DNA from: VXYL01 sp965116935
GTDB lineage: Bacteria > Pseudomonadota > Gammaproteobacteria > Pseudomonadales > Azotimanducaceae
NCBI GenBank assembly: GCA_965116935.1
Contig: OZ220737.1
Coordinates: forward strand, 2,480,001-2,544,000
Length of the DNA stretch: 64,000 nt
Direction of reading: 5' to 3'
Both the position numbers and the translations under genes were made by a program. The notes below the pieces were generated by a model. The model made no database searches, was not told the DNA's origin, and saw only the letters and a list, made by a program, of their open reading frames with translations. Shown here piece after piece: positions 15,212 to 26,006 of the stretch (the stretch's first letter is position 1; every line of letters starts with the position of its first letter).

Positions 15212-16471
15212 TCAGGCGGCCGCCACCGAGCCCACGACCTCCTCGAAGGCGGCGAGGAATGCGTCGGCATCGGTGGCGGAGAAGACCAGCGGCGGGCGAA
15301 TCTTGAGCACATTGCCGAAGGCGCCTGCGGCACCGATCAGGAACCCCCGCTCCTTGAGCGCATTGACGACCGCGCCAGCTCCGGCCCGATCCGGCTCCAT
15401 GCGCGCGGCATCCTTCACCCACTCCACCGCCACGAACAAGCCGTGGCCCCGCACGTCCGCCATTCGCTCGTCGCCATCGGCCATCTCCTGCAGCCGGGTG
15501 CGCATGGCTTCGCCCACCGCCGCGGCCCGATCGCGCAAGCCCTCGCCCTCGATCACGTCGAGCACCGCGTTGCCGGCGGCGGCCTGCATGGGACTCGATG
15601 CGAACGTGTTGAAGTAGCGAGTCGCCTTGCGGAACGCCTCGATGTGCTCGCGCGACGCCGCCGTGGCAGCAAGCGGCACCCCGGCGCCCAAGGGCTTGCC
15701 CATGCTGACGATGTCGGGCGTGAAGCCACTCACCTCGTAGCCCCACCATCGGCCGGCCCGGCAGAGCCCCGATTGCACTTCGTCCGCCACCATCACGCCG
15801 CCGGCCTCGCGCACGAGCTTGGCGGCCTCGGCCATGAAGCCTTGCGGGATGTTTGGCAGCCCTTCGTTGGCGAGCAACGGACACACCAGCATTCCGGCAA
15901 AGGGGATGCCATCGCGCTCGAAGCCGGCGATGGTCTCGCGCAGGCGGTCGAGGTAGTAGGTCAACGGATCGTTCGCCGGGCAGCGCAACAGCTCAGGGAA
16001 CGGAATCGAGCGCACTTCCCCGTGCGGGTCCTGGGGCCTCGCAAGCTGTCGCACCGCGACGCTGTTGCCGTGATAGGCGGCGTCGGTGCAAACGACGCCG
16101 CGACCTTCGGTGACGATCCGCGCCGTCATCAGCGCAACTTCATTCGCTTCCGTGCCGGTGCAACTGAACACCACCGAGTCGATGCCATCGCCGTGCAGTC
16201 CCGTGAGCCGCTCGCCGTACTCGACGATGGCCTCGTGGAGATAGCGGCTGTGGACATTGAGCGTCGCCACCTGCCGCGACACCGCCTCCACCACATGCGG
16301 ATGGCAATGCCCCACACAGGGCACGTTGTTGTACATGTCCACGTAGCGCCGCCCATCGGCATCGAATAGCGACACCCCCTCGCCCCGAACAATGGTGAGC
16401 GGCGAGGTGTAGAACAGCGCCGAACCAGTCCCAAACACCCGCTCCCGACGTTCCAGCAACCGCTGTGACAA
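15212..16471 (-). CDS. Class III PLP enzyme, probably ethanolamine-phosphate / phosphohydroxylysine phospho-lyase-like
   Basis: A fold-type I PLP enzyme of about 419 residues. The N-terminal block VDMYNNVPCVGHCHPHVVEA and the following NVHSRYLHEAIVEYGERLT resemble the AGXT2L phospho-lyases more than ordinary omega-transaminases. SCTGTEANEVAL binds phosphate, MVADEVQSGLCRAG carries the PLP-ring Asp, and SMGKPLGAG holds the Schiff-base Lys. The start is unclear: no ATG fits and a TTG at 16471 (or 16459) gives the normal length; the longer open frame upstream runs through a dispersed repeat. Pairing with the kinase downstream supports amino-alcohol phosphate breakdown. Confidence 0.8.
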   Translation of the reverse strand: MSQRLLERRERVFGTGSALFYTSPLTIVRGEGVSLFDADGRRYVDMYNNVPCVGHCHPHVVEAVSRQVATLNVHSRYLHEAIVEYGERLTGLHGDGIDSVVFSCTGTEANEVALMTARIVTEGRGVVCTDAAYHGNSVAVRQLARPQDPHGEVRSIPFPELLRCPANDPLTYYLDRLRETIAGFERDGIPFAGMLVCPLLANEGLPNIPQGFMAEAAKLVREAGGVMVADEVQSGLCRAGRWWGYEVSGFTPDIVSMGKPLGAGVPLAATAASREHIEAFRKATRYFNTFASSPMQAAAGNAVLDVIEGEGLRDRAAAVGEAMRTRLQEMADGDERMADVRGHGLFVAVEWVKDAARMEPDRAGAGAVVNALKERGFLIGAAGAFGNVLKIRPPLVFSATDADAFLAAFEEVVGSVAAA

Positions 16472-16499
16472 GCGCCTTCCCCGAAATGGACAGCCCTCG

Positions 16500-16930
16500 G
16501 ATTCTAAGCGCTTGGGGGGCTGAGCCGCAGAACGGCGCCGCGGTGGTGTCTCACTGTGACTTGCGCGCCGTACTCTGGAGGGAGGGCGTCCCGCCCTCCA
16601 TCGCGCCCGCAAGGGCGCGTATCTTGCTGGTGCGAGGAGTGTTTCTGCGCGCCTTGCGGCGCGATGGAGGGCGGGCGCCGCCAAACCCTTCGCTAACGCT
16701 CGGCGTGTGGCCCCAGCCCCCAACCTCTTGGTGCCCTCCCTCCAAAGCGGCGCCGGAGGGCCCGTCGAACACGATCGCCGGTTTCAGGGGCCTATCCGCT
16801 ACAGCCGGAAGAGTCAAAGTGAGACGCCGCCGGCGCCGTACTCGTCTTGCTATTGGCGCTGTCGGGGGGCTACATTTGCACGTTTGGAATCTTGTGAGTG
16901 CGGTCGGGGCCTGACGGTGCCCGAAGCGCT
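16500..16930. repeat. Intergenic family B palindromic repeats
   Basis: This gap between divergent genes holds two facing palindromes of the second repeat family: GGAGGGAGGGCGTCCCGCCC near 16580, and its partner GATGGAGGGCGGGCGCCGCC near 16665, with a GCGCGCCTTGCGGCGCG stem between. A similar block is found at 22.9-23.1 kb. Long open frames through it are composition artefacts. Promoters for the aminotransferase and the monooxygenase are expected here, but I could not pick out boxes with confidence. Confidence 0.65.
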
Positions 16931-16950
16931 CGTTCAAGGGAGGGTTTTCG

Positions 16951-18768
<1,818 letters not shown>

Positions 18769-18837
18769 CCCAATCAGGGTGGCAGTCGAACGGCAACCTC
18801 GAGCGAGAAGGGCCGAACCAAGGGAGGCGCAGACGAG

Positions 18838-19686
18838 GTGACTCGGATCGCAGGCGCACCGTTGGCGGTTCTCGACCAGATTCGGAGCTGGCACGAGGGA
18901 CGTCAGCAGCGGCGGCAGGCGCGGCTTGCCATCGACGACGGCATCTGGCGGCAGGTGATGGCCGCCTCGCCGCTGTTCGACAACATGAGCGATGCCGCGA
19001 AGGGCCGGTTGCGCGACCTATCCACCCGCTTTCTGCTGGAAAAGCGCTTCTTCGGGGCGCAGGGATTTCTTATCCATCCCTCCGTCTCCGTTTCCATTGC
19101 GGCGCAGGCGTGTCGGCTGGTGCTGCACATGGAACTGGACCAGTTCGCGCCGTTCCGCACCATCATCGTCTATCCCGGTTCCTTCGTCGCTGAACGGGAG
19201 GAAGAGGACGAAATGGGCATCGTCCACTCCGGTTACGAGGAACTCGACGGCGAGTCGATGGAGCAGGGCGCGGTAGTGCTGGCTTGGTCCGAGGCGCAGC
19301 CGAGGCAGCAACTCGGCACCAGCAACGTGGTGATGCACGAGTTTGCCCACAAGCTCGACGAGGCCAGCGGCGCCCAGAACGGCGTGCCGATTCTGCATCC
19401 GGAAATGAACCCCACGCACTGGCAACTGGCGCTGCGCGGCGCCTACACGAGAATGGTGGAGGAGAGCCAGCGCGCCGTCTCCGAAGGGCGCGCCGCATCC
19501 ACCGTCATCGACGACTACGCCACCACCAACCCGGCCGAGTTCTTCGCCGTGTGCGTGGAGTACTTCTTCGTCGCACCCGAGTTCCTGGCCGAGAACCTGC
19601 CGGCGGTGTTCGAGCAGTTCTGCGCCTTCTTCCACGAGGACACGCGACACTTCGCGGACTGGATTCCCCCCGAGCCCGAAGAGTGA
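18838..19686 (+). CDS. mtfA: MtfA-like zinc metallopeptidase (M90)
   Basis: A cytoplasmic zinc peptidase related to E. coli MtfA, which binds the repressor Mlc and so influences the glucose PTS. The 282-residue protein carries the HExxH site in VVMHEFAHKLDE and the third-ligand segment NPAEFFAVCVEYFF, in the spacing usual for M90. I chose the GTG at 18838 because GGAGG lies about 9 bases before it. It follows the monooxygenase by about 70 bases on the same strand; a functional link is not obvious. Confidence 0.88.
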   Translation: MTRIAGAPLAVLDQIRSWHEGRQQRRQARLAIDDGIWRQVMAASPLFDNMSDAAKGRLRDLSTRFLLEKRFFGAQGFLIHPSVSVSIAAQACRLVLHMELDQFAPFRTIIVYPGSFVAEREEEDEMGIVHSGYEELDGESMEQGAVVLAWSEAQPRQQLGTSNVVMHEFAHKLDEASGAQNGVPILHPEMNPTHWQLALRGAYTRMVEESQRAVSEGRAASTVIDDYATTNPAEFFAVCVEYFFVAPEFLAENLPAVFEQFCAFFHEDTRHFADWIPPEPEE

Positions 19687-19856
19687 CTGGACGACGAGAC
19701 CGGGCGTCGCAGTGTTCGCTCCTTGCGATGCGTCCGACGGGCTAGCCGACGCGCCTTTTTCGGGGCGGTGCTAGCGCCTGAGCAAACGGGCCTGTGGAGG
19801 GAAGGCAGGATGCCTCCCGTTCGCGGCCGAGTCGGGCAGGCTGTCAAAACGCGCCC

Positions 19857-21758
19857 TCAAAGGCCCAGCCGCTTCATTCCTTCGTCCACGGCGGCGGATT
19901 TCTCTGCGTCCCACCACCAGGTGTCGAGGTAGGCGATGCGTTCTAGGGGTTCGTGGTTGGGGCGGCCGAAGCGGTCCCAGTGGACTAGGCGGTAGCCGGG
20001 GCTGGAGAAGCGGGGGAGGAAATAGTGGCTCCAGATTAGGACGCGGTCCAAGGCGCGGGTAGCGGCCAGGAAGTCGTCCTTGGTGCGGGCCTTGATGACG
20101 TGGTCGATCAGGGAGTCGACGCCGGCGTGGCGGATGCCGCCCCAGTTGCCGCCGTATTCCATGTCGGCGCTGGCCGAAGCGAACCAGTTGCGCAGTTGCA
20201 GGCCCGGCGCGTGGGCTGGTTCGAAGCTGCGCTGAGCCGCGTCGAACTTGCGCGTCCTCATGCGGTGGAACCAGTGCGAGAGCTCTGGTGCGCGGGCGGT
20301 GGCGGTGATGCCGACCCGCTCGAGGGTGGCGAGATAGGGCTGCAGCGTGCGCACGAGGCCGGTGGAGATGACCACGAAGTCGATGTGGAACGCATCGCCA
20401 GTGGCCGTGCTGCGCAGGCTGCCGTCTTCGAGCTGCCAGCCGGCAGAGCGGAACAGGGCCAGTGCCTCGGCGATGGCGTTGCGGTTAGGGCCTGGGCCGT
20501 CGTTGCGTCTCGGCTGAAAGGCTTCACCGAACACCTCGGACGGGAGTTCGGCGCGAAATGGCGTCAGGAGTTCCAGTTCGCGTTCGTTCGGCAAACCCAC
20601 CGCTGCCATGGGCGAGTTCTGGAACACACTCCGGCCGGGGAGGTAGAAGCCGTAGGAGAGGGTGTCGTTGATGTAGGCGAAGTCGTAGAGGCGAGCAAGT
20701 GCCTGGCGGACGCGGAGGTCCTGGAATCTCGGTTGGCGCAGGTTCCAGATGATCGCCCACCAGAGGCCCGCCGGCTGCGTCAGCGGCACGAGTTCCTTTT
20801 TCAGGAGCCCGGCCTGCACGGCTGGGAGCTTGTCGTATTGGGTGGCCCAGTTCTTCGCCACCGATTCGAGACCCACATCCACCACACCCGCGGCCTTGGC
20901 CTCGCGGCGCACGTGCTCGTCGCGGAAGTAGTCGAACACGATGGTGTCGAAGTTGTATCGGCCACGGTTCACGGGCAGGTCACGGCCCCAATAGTCCGGC
21001 ACTCGGTCGTATTCGATCCGGCGCCCGGAGGTGAAGCGCCCGACGCGATAGGGGCCGCTGCCGAGGGGCGGGGTGGTGACGGTCCTGCTGATGTCGCGCT
21101 CGCGCCAATAGTGTTCGGGGAAGATCGCCATGCGGCCGAGGAAGAGCGGCACCGTGGCGGCGTCCGGGGCGCCCGGTTGCAGGCGGAAGACCACTGTGTG
21201 TGATGTTTGCGCTTCTGCCGCGACGACGCTGGCGAGGGACGATTTGAGCTCGACGGAGCCGTGTTCGCGCACGGCGTTGAAGGTGAAGGCGACATCCTCT
21301 GCGGTGATGGGTTCGCCGTCGTGCCAGCGGGCTTCGGGTCGGAGCTCGAACTCGATGGTGTCGCCCTCGATGCGGACGGTGTGGGCAAGGCGACCGTATT
21401 GGCTGGCCGGTTCGTCGATTGCGGGTTCGAGCAGGGAGTCGTAGATGAACTTCGGAAAACCGAGGAAGCTGATACCGGCGGGCGGGACGCCCCGATCAAG
21501 GATGGGGTTGAAGCTGTCGTAGTTGTCGAACCCTGGCGTGCGTAAGACGCCGCCCTTGGGCGCGGTGGGATTGACGTAGCGGAAATGGGGGAAGTCCGGC
21601 GGGTAGGCCAGGCCATAGATGTAGGAATAGCCGTGGCTCGGCTCGACGCGGGCGGCCCCGGTGTCGGGCGCGGGAGGCGACGCATCCGTCGGGCGTGCCT
21701 CACGGGCCACATCCTCGCCGCCAACGTGGGTGGCGGCCGTTGCGAGCATCACGACCAC
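19857..21758 (-). CDS. yejA: Extracellular peptide-binding protein of an ABC transporter (YejA-like)
   Basis: A family 5 solute-binding protein of about 630 residues. HFRYVNPTAPKGG, TFDNYDSFNP-like (GFDNYDSFNPIL), RFHDG-like RWHDGEPITAEDV and PVNRGRYNFDTIVFDYF match YejA, which binds peptides such as the microcin C carrier. KNWATQYD and the C-terminal YLDTWWWD also match. The start is uncertain: the signal peptide VVVMLATAATHVGGEDVA suggests a GTG at 21758 or an ATG at 21749, but the upstream arginines could belong to the n-region if a rarer codon is used. No yejB, yejE or yejF permease or ATPase gene is adjacent. Confidence 0.88.
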   Translation of the reverse strand: MVVMLATAATHVGGEDVAREARPTDASPPAPDTGAARVEPSHGYSYIYGLAYPPDFPHFRYVNPTAPKGGVLRTPGFDNYDSFNPILDRGVPPAGISFLGFPKFIYDSLLEPAIDEPASQYGRLAHTVRIEGDTIEFELRPEARWHDGEPITAEDVAFTFNAVREHGSVELKSSLASVVAAEAQTSHTVVFRLQPGAPDAATVPLFLGRMAIFPEHYWRERDISRTVTTPPLGSGPYRVGRFTSGRRIEYDRVPDYWGRDLPVNRGRYNFDTIVFDYFRDEHVRREAKAAGVVDVGLESVAKNWATQYDKLPAVQAGLLKKELVPLTQPAGLWWAIIWNLRQPRFQDLRVRQALARLYDFAYINDTLSYGFYLPGRSVFQNSPMAAVGLPNERELELLTPFRAELPSEVFGEAFQPRRNDGPGPNRNAIAEALALFRSAGWQLEDGSLRSTATGDAFHIDFVVISTGLVRTLQPYLATLERVGITATARAPELSHWFHRMRTRKFDAAQRSFEPAHAPGLQLRNWFASASADMEYGGNWGGIRHAGVDSLIDHVIKARTKDDFLAATRALDRVLIWSHYFLPRFSSPGYRLVHWDRFGRPNHEPLERIAYLDTWWWDAEKSAAVDEGMKRLGL

Positions 21759-21825
21759 GGCGTGCCGGACAAGGCGGGCGAAAGCACGACTACAATCGGC
21801 CGCAGTCGCAAGGGGCAGGCGTGCC

Positions 21826-22479
21826 GTGGATGAACTGACCGCAGTATTCAACGTGGAACGGCCCCTGCACGAGGTGTGGGAAGCGTGCCGCTTGGAGGGC
21901 GAGGGCGGCATTTGTCGTATCCCTGCCTTCCCGTCACCGGGCGGCGATGGCTGCGCGGCCACCGTGCTTGAGAGTCGTCCGCAGCAGCTTCTGCGGGCGC
22001 GCAAGGACGACATGCCTTGCGCCGGCACCGAGATCGAGATTCGCATGGAGCCGGCAACCGCGGCCGGCTGGCCGACCAGAGTCACGCTGCGGCAGAGCTC
22101 CTTTCCTCCGGCCTTCGCCCAGGCGCCGGAGATCTTCGACGCCCACTTCCGCCAGATCGCGGCCAACTTCCATCTCTACCTCGAACGTGGCATGCGGATG
22201 GATGCCGGCGTACCGGCCGACTTCGGCGCGAGCCTAGTGCAAACGGCCCTTGGGCTCGAGTTGCGTGCCGTCACGAACGGCGGCGTGGCCGACGCTTGCG
22301 GCATGGCGCCAGGAGACCTGCTCCTGACCGTCGGCGGAGTTCGCATCCACAGCATCGGTGAGCTGTGGGCTGTGCTCGGGGCGGGATCCGAACCGGCCCT
22401 GACGGTCACCTGGGCACGGGGCCGCGAACGCATGGAAGGAAGAGCGAGCGTGAACCGGCCCCTCCGTGTTGCCCGGTGA
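21826..22479 (+). CDS. SRPBCC-like domain fused to a PDZ domain
   Basis: A 217-residue protein with two parts. Residues 1-125 (LTAVFNVERPLHEVWEACR to the helix FDAHFRQIAANFHLYLERG) look like an SRPBCC/START-type helix-grip domain, which binds lipids or other hydrophobic ligands. Residues about 135-210 form a PDZ domain (LGLELRAVTNGGVADACGMAPGDLLLTVGGVRI). No signal peptide is seen, so it is probably cytoplasmic. The GTG at 21826 fits the domain boundary and lies 67 bases from the divergent yejA start; other starts further upstream would overlap yejA. I do not know a characterised protein with this pairing. Confidence 0.6.
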   Translation: MDELTAVFNVERPLHEVWEACRLEGEGGICRIPAFPSPGGDGCAATVLESRPQQLLRARKDDMPCAGTEIEIRMEPATAAGWPTRVTLRQSSFPPAFAQAPEIFDAHFRQIAANFHLYLERGMRMDAGVPADFGASLVQTALGLELRAVTNGGVADACGMAPGDLLLTVGGVRIHSIGELWAVLGAGSEPALTVTWARGRERMEGRASVNRPLRVAR

Positions 22480-22492
22480 TTTGCCCACAGCA

Positions 22493-22852
22493 TCACGGGT
22501 AGAGGTCGGCGCGGCCATCGTCGAGGCGAAAGGCGATCTCGCTCACATTGTCCTCCACCACCACCGGCCTGCCGTTCGCCTCCACCGGGCGAAAGCGCCA
22601 GGACAGTACAAAGTCGAGTGCTGCCTGCTCGAAGGTGTCCGGCGGATCGGCGGCCACGATGCGCGCATTCACCACCGTGCCGGTGACATCTACGTCGTAG
22701 CGCACTCGCACCACGCCTTCCACGCCTTGCGCGCGAGCCGCTTCCGGATAGGCCAGGCTGCCGGTCGTCATCAACTGCAACGGGCGCGGCGCACTGGCGC
22801 AGCCGGCAATGAGCGCAAGCGCCACGGCTGCAAGGAACGATGCCGTCTTCAT
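22493..22852 (-). CDS. Small lipoprotein with TonB C-terminal domain
   Basis: A 119-residue product starting MKTASFLAAVALALIAGCAS: a signal peptide with the lipobox LIAGC, so it should be lipidated. The rest is a single TonB-box-type C-terminal domain (SLAYPEAARAQGVEGVVRVRYDVDVTGTV, ALDFVLSWRFRPVEANGRPV). Unlike TonB it lacks a membrane anchor and Pro-rich spanner. Such short proteins are annotated as energy-transducer TonB-like; a structural periplasmic role is likely. It converges with the SRPBCC-PDZ gene with a 13-base gap. Confidence 0.75.
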   Translation of the reverse strand: MKTASFLAAVALALIAGCASAPRPLQLMTTGSLAYPEAARAQGVEGVVRVRYDVDVTGTVVNARIVAADPPDTFEQAALDFVLSWRFRPVEANGRPVVVEDNVSEIAFRLDDGRADLYP

Positions 22853-22899
22853 GGCGGCGACAATAGCGCACTCCCGATGCGTGCAATGGTTGGCCGTGG

Positions 22900-23150
22900 T
22901 CCGGCGCCCGCTTCGTGTTGCCGGAACCTCTGGAGGGAGGTGGGGTCTGGCGGCGCCCGCCATCCACCGCGCCGCAAGGCGCGCAGACACCCGCTGCAAC
23001 TAGCAAAGGGCGAGCGCAAGAGGCCCTCCTGCGGCGCGCATGGAGGGCGGGACGCCCTGACCCTTCCGTTGCCTTGGCTCGGTCCTTGTCCGAGTTCGTC
23101 GAAGCGTCCAGCACGGGACGGGACAAGCCCGTCCCCTACCAAGAAAAGCG
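22900..23150. repeat. Family B and family A repeats side by side
   Basis: From about 22920 to 23055 lies a family B block (GGAGGGAGGTGGGGTCTGG through ATGGAGGGCGGGACGCCC) similar in layout to 16.57-16.69 kb, with a GCGCCGCAAGGCGCGC stem between. At 23114-23140 follows a family A palindrome, ACGGGACAAGCCCGT. No gene is supported. The promoter of lpxL should lie at its right end. Confidence 0.65.
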
Positions 23151-23213
23151 ACGTACGATGATTGGGTTACAGGGTTGTTCCAATGGGAGAGGTTGGGGGC
23201 GCGCGATTTGGCG

Positions 23214-24155
23214 ATGTCTCGTTCCACCGACAATACGAGAGGGCGTGCCGACGCGGGAGCGTGGAGGCTGACTGCGCCGCGGCATTGGCCCGTGTGGTTT
23301 GGCGTTGGCATCGCGTGGCTGGTCGTGCGGCTGCCGGTGCCTTGGCTGATGCGGCTCGGCGGTGCGTTCGGGGCTTTGGGGTGGCGGCTTGCGAAGCGGC
23401 GGCGCCACATCGTCGAAACCAACCTTGCACTGTGCTTCCCGGAACTCGTGGGTGAGGGACGTCTGGCGCTCGCACGGGAGGTCTTTCGTTCCACCGGCAT
23501 CGCCTTCGTCGAGAGCGCCATGATCTGGCTCGGGCCCGTAGCGCGCTTGCAGGCTCGGTTCACATTGACTGGCCTCGACATCTATCGGGCGGCGCTGGCG
23601 GAAGGCAACGGCGTGATCGTCATCGGCGCGCACTTCACCACCCTTGATCTCGCCGGCGGGCTCACCGGGCGCGAGGCAGATTTCGCGGCGCTGTACCGTC
23701 CGCACGGCAATCCAGTGTTGGATCGGGTCATTCGCCGGGGCCGGGAGCGGCATCTGGCCGCGACCATTCAGCGGCGTGCCCTGCGTCGGGCGGTGGCGCA
23801 TCTGCGCAAGGGAGGCGCGCTTTGGTATGCCCCCGACCAGGACTACGGCTTGCGCCACGCGGTGTTCGTGCCGTTCTTCGGCATCGAGGCGGCGACCATC
23901 AACGTGACGACCCGCCTCGCAAAACGCACCGGCGCCCGCGTGCTATTCCTCTCGCACCGGCGCGATCCGCGCCAAGGCCGCTGGGAAGCCGAGATCAGCG
24001 ACCCCTTCCACGGCTTCCCGAGCGACGACTTCGCAGCCGACGCCGCCGAGATCAACCGCGTCATCGAGCAGGCGGTGCGAAAGTGCCCGGAGCAGTACCT
24101 CTGGGTGCATCGACGGTTCAAGACGCGGCCGCCTGGGGAGGCGTCGTTGTATTGA
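23214..24155 (+). CDS. lpxL: Lipid A late acyltransferase (LpxL/HtrB type)
   Basis: The 313-residue protein matches LpxL, which adds a lauroyl-type secondary acyl chain to lipid A at the inner membrane. It keeps PRHWPVWFGVGIAWLVVRLP (membrane segment), the catalytic H-x4-D motif in GAHFTTLDLAG, YRPHGNPVLD, LWYAPDQDYG and the C-terminal YLWVHRRFKTRPPGE. I chose the ATG at 23214; a TTG 39 bases earlier would add residues not found in LpxL. Confidence 0.92.
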   Translation: MSRSTDNTRGRADAGAWRLTAPRHWPVWFGVGIAWLVVRLPVPWLMRLGGAFGALGWRLAKRRRHIVETNLALCFPELVGEGRLALAREVFRSTGIAFVESAMIWLGPVARLQARFTLTGLDIYRAALAEGNGVIVIGAHFTTLDLAGGLTGREADFAALYRPHGNPVLDRVIRRGRERHLAATIQRRALRRAVAHLRKGGALWYAPDQDYGLRHAVFVPFFGIEAATINVTTRLAKRTGARVLFLSHRRDPRQGRWEAEISDPFHGFPSDDFAADAAEINRVIEQAVRKCPEQYLWVHRRFKTRPPGEASLY

Positions 24156-24207
24156 TTGCGGCGGGAGAGGCCTGTCCGGTCCCTTGCCAAATCCATCGAT
24201 GCGTTAA

Positions 24208-24238
24208 AGACGGGCGGGGACAAGCCCCGTCCCTACGG
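24208..24238. repeat. Family A palindromic repeat
   Basis: GACGGGCGGGGACAAGCCCC followed by GTCCC forms one copy of the family A hairpin between lpxL and the convergent FAH-family gene. The position just after two convergent stop codons would suit a bidirectional 3'-end structure. Confidence 0.7.
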
Positions 24239-24255
24239 GCAAGGGCGCGCCCTGG

Positions 24256-25131
24256 CTAGCCGATGACCGGGGTGGCGTCCTCGTCTACCACCGTGTGCTC
24301 GATGTAGCCGATGTTCTCGATCTCGATTCGCACCACGTCGCCCACCTTCATCCAGGCCGGTGGCTTCATGGCCGCGCCTACCCCCGACGATGTGCCGGTG
24401 AAGATCAGGTCGCCCGGGTCCAGCGTGAACGACTGGGTGAGGTGGGCGATCTGGTCGTGGCAGTCGAAGATGAGGTGGCGGGTGTTGCTGTCCTGGCGGG
24501 TCTCATCGTTGACCAAGGTGCGAATACCGAGATCGTGGGGGTCGCCGATCTCATCGGGCGTCACGATCCAGGGGCCGATGGGCGCGTGGGTGTCGAACGA
24601 CTTGCCGATCTGCATCGTTTGCGACCGCGCCTGCCAGTCGCGGACGCTAACGTCGTTGCCGCAGCAGAACCCGGCGATCACCTCGTGGGCGCGCTCCTTC
24701 GGCACGTGCTTGGCGCGCTTGCCGATCACGAAAACCAGCTCGCCCTCGTAGTCGAGCATGTCCGACACGACGGGCTTGTTGATGCTGCCGTAGGGGCCGT
24801 TGACGGCGTTGTGCTGCTTGTTGAACCACATCTGTACGGCTGGCGCCTTGCCGCCGGACTCGGCGATGTGGTCGGCGTAGTTGAGGCCGATGGCGAGAAT
24901 CTTGCCGGGGTTCGGCACTGGCGCCTTGAGTTCCACGTCATTCACGGCAAGGGCGTGCTCGACACTGGTCTGGGCTGCCGCGGCCGCCGCCAAGGCATCG
25001 TCGCCCGCCTCGAGCAGCGAGCGCATGTCGGTGGGCAGGTCCGGCGCGGCGCGGGACAGGTCGATGATGAGTTCCCCCACCACGACGCCAACGCGCGTCT
25101 CGCGTCCGTGCGTGAATGTCGCTAGCTTCAT
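24256..25131 (-). CDS. Fumarylacetoacetate hydrolase-family protein
   Basis: A 291-residue FAH-fold enzyme. GKILAIGLNYADHIAESG starts the catalytic domain; the metal ligands appear in LDYEGELVFVIGK, and FDTHAPIGPWIVTPDEI and DLIFTGTSSGVGAA are family blocks. Members cleave C-C bonds in acylpyruvates and 2-oxo-hepta-ene dioates or decarboxylate oxaloacetate, commonly at the end of aromatic catabolism. The ATG at 25131 follows an AGAGGAG site. Together with the nearby monooxygenase and hydrolases it suggests ring or ketone degradation, but the substrate is not determined. Confidence 0.88.
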   Translation of the reverse strand: MKLATFTHGRETRVGVVVGELIIDLSRAAPDLPTDMRSLLEAGDDALAAAAAAQTSVEHALAVNDVELKAPVPNPGKILAIGLNYADHIAESGGKAPAVQMWFNKQHNAVNGPYGSINKPVVSDMLDYEGELVFVIGKRAKHVPKERAHEVIAGFCCGNDVSVRDWQARSQTMQIGKSFDTHAPIGPWIVTPDEIGDPHDLGIRTLVNDETRQDSNTRHLIFDCHDQIAHLTQSFTLDPGDLIFTGTSSGVGAAMKPPAWMKVGDVVRIEIENIGYIEHTVVDEDATPVIG

Positions 25132-25149
25132 ATGTTTCTCCTCTCTACC

Positions 25150-25330
25150 TCGAACAATGCCCGCCGGCAAACACCCAAGCAACAGCCCCTGCCAGGCGAG
25201 GGCCTCTGGAGGGAGGGCGTCCCGCCCTCCAAGCGTGCCGAAGGCGCGCACGCAGCGGAGCCAGCGAAGGCCACCGCGACCCACGTTCCAGACAACGCCA
25301 ACAAAGCGCCAGCCCCGAACACCACCAACA
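25150..25330. repeat. Dispersed ~190 bp family B repeat
   Basis: This gap is filled by a long family B copy that includes GGAGGGAGGGCGTCCCGCCC and the flanks CCAAGCGTGCCGAAGGCGCG and ACAAAGCGCCAGCCCCGAAC. Nearly the same sequence occurs at about 30.69-30.93 kb, and in the opposite direction at 41.39-41.54 kb. All three copies can be read in the same frame as a peptide containing ALLALSGT and APSARLEGG. Confidence 0.75.
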
Positions 25331-25346
25331 AACCCCTTACGGGCCG

Positions 25347-26006
25347 CTAGACACCGAGCTTGTCGCGCAGCCAGGCATCGACATGCCCGGCCATTTCGGT
25401 GAATACGTCGTCGGTGCGCGTGCGGGTGCGCTTCAGCACCTTGTAGCCGTGGTCGGCGGTTTCCAGCCAATGCAGCGTGGCACGCAAGCGACTCGTGAGT
25501 TCCGTCATCAGGTCCGTCGATGCCATGCCGTCTCGGGAACCGGACAGGAACAGCATGGGGCAGCCGATGGCGTCCATGTGCTCGGCGCGGGCCAGCGAAG
25601 GCTTGCGTGGGTTGTGCAGCGGGAAGGAACAGAACACGAGCCCCGCCACATCCAGCGCGTGATCCACTACGGCGTGGGAAGCCATGCGCCCGCCGAAGCT
25701 GTGGCCGCCCAGGAGATAGGGGCCATCGAGCCGCTCCTGCGCGGCGCCCAAGGCAGCGGCGATCGTGGCGGTGGAGACATCCTTGGCGTCCACGCGATTG
25801 CGGCCGTCTTCGCGATAGGGGAAGTTGAAGCGGAAGGTGGAAAGACCAACGCCGGCGAAGGCCCCCGCTATGCCAGCCATGTTGGCGTGCTCCATGCCGG
25901 CACCGGCGCCGTGGCCCAGCACGAGAGACGCACGATGTCTTGGTGCTCGGAGGGTCAGCGCACCAACATCCCGGTCCCCGAGATCGAGCCGCAGCGCCTC
26001 CGTCAT
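25347..26006 (-). CDS. Alpha/beta hydrolase (TEX30/KANL3-type)
   Basis: A 219-residue alpha/beta hydrolase of the dienelactone-hydrolase-like TEX30/KANL3 group. The oxyanion segment is VLGHGAGAGMEH, the nucleophile elbow GGHSFGGRM, the acid is in FLSGSRDGM and the catalytic His in TADHGY. Its ATG directly follows the TAA of the ClpP-like gene upstream, so the two form an operon. The natural substrate is unknown. Confidence 0.83.
   Translation of the reverse strand: MTEALRLDLGDRDVGALTLRAPRHRASLVLGHGAGAGMEHANMAGIAGAFAGVGLSTFRFNFPYREDGRNRVDAKDVSTATIAAALGAAQERLDGPYLLGGHSFGGRMASHAVVDHALDVAGLVFCSFPLHNPRKPSLARAEHMDAIGCPMLFLSGSRDGMASTDLMTELTSRLRATLHWLETADHGYKVLKRTRTRTDDVFTEMAGHVDAWLRDKLGV

Noticed and set aside
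19690..19856. Small gene between mtfA and yejA
   Set aside because: Only a degenerate family B-like palindrome (GGAGGGAAGGCAGGATGCCT) is seen; no start or conserved frame.
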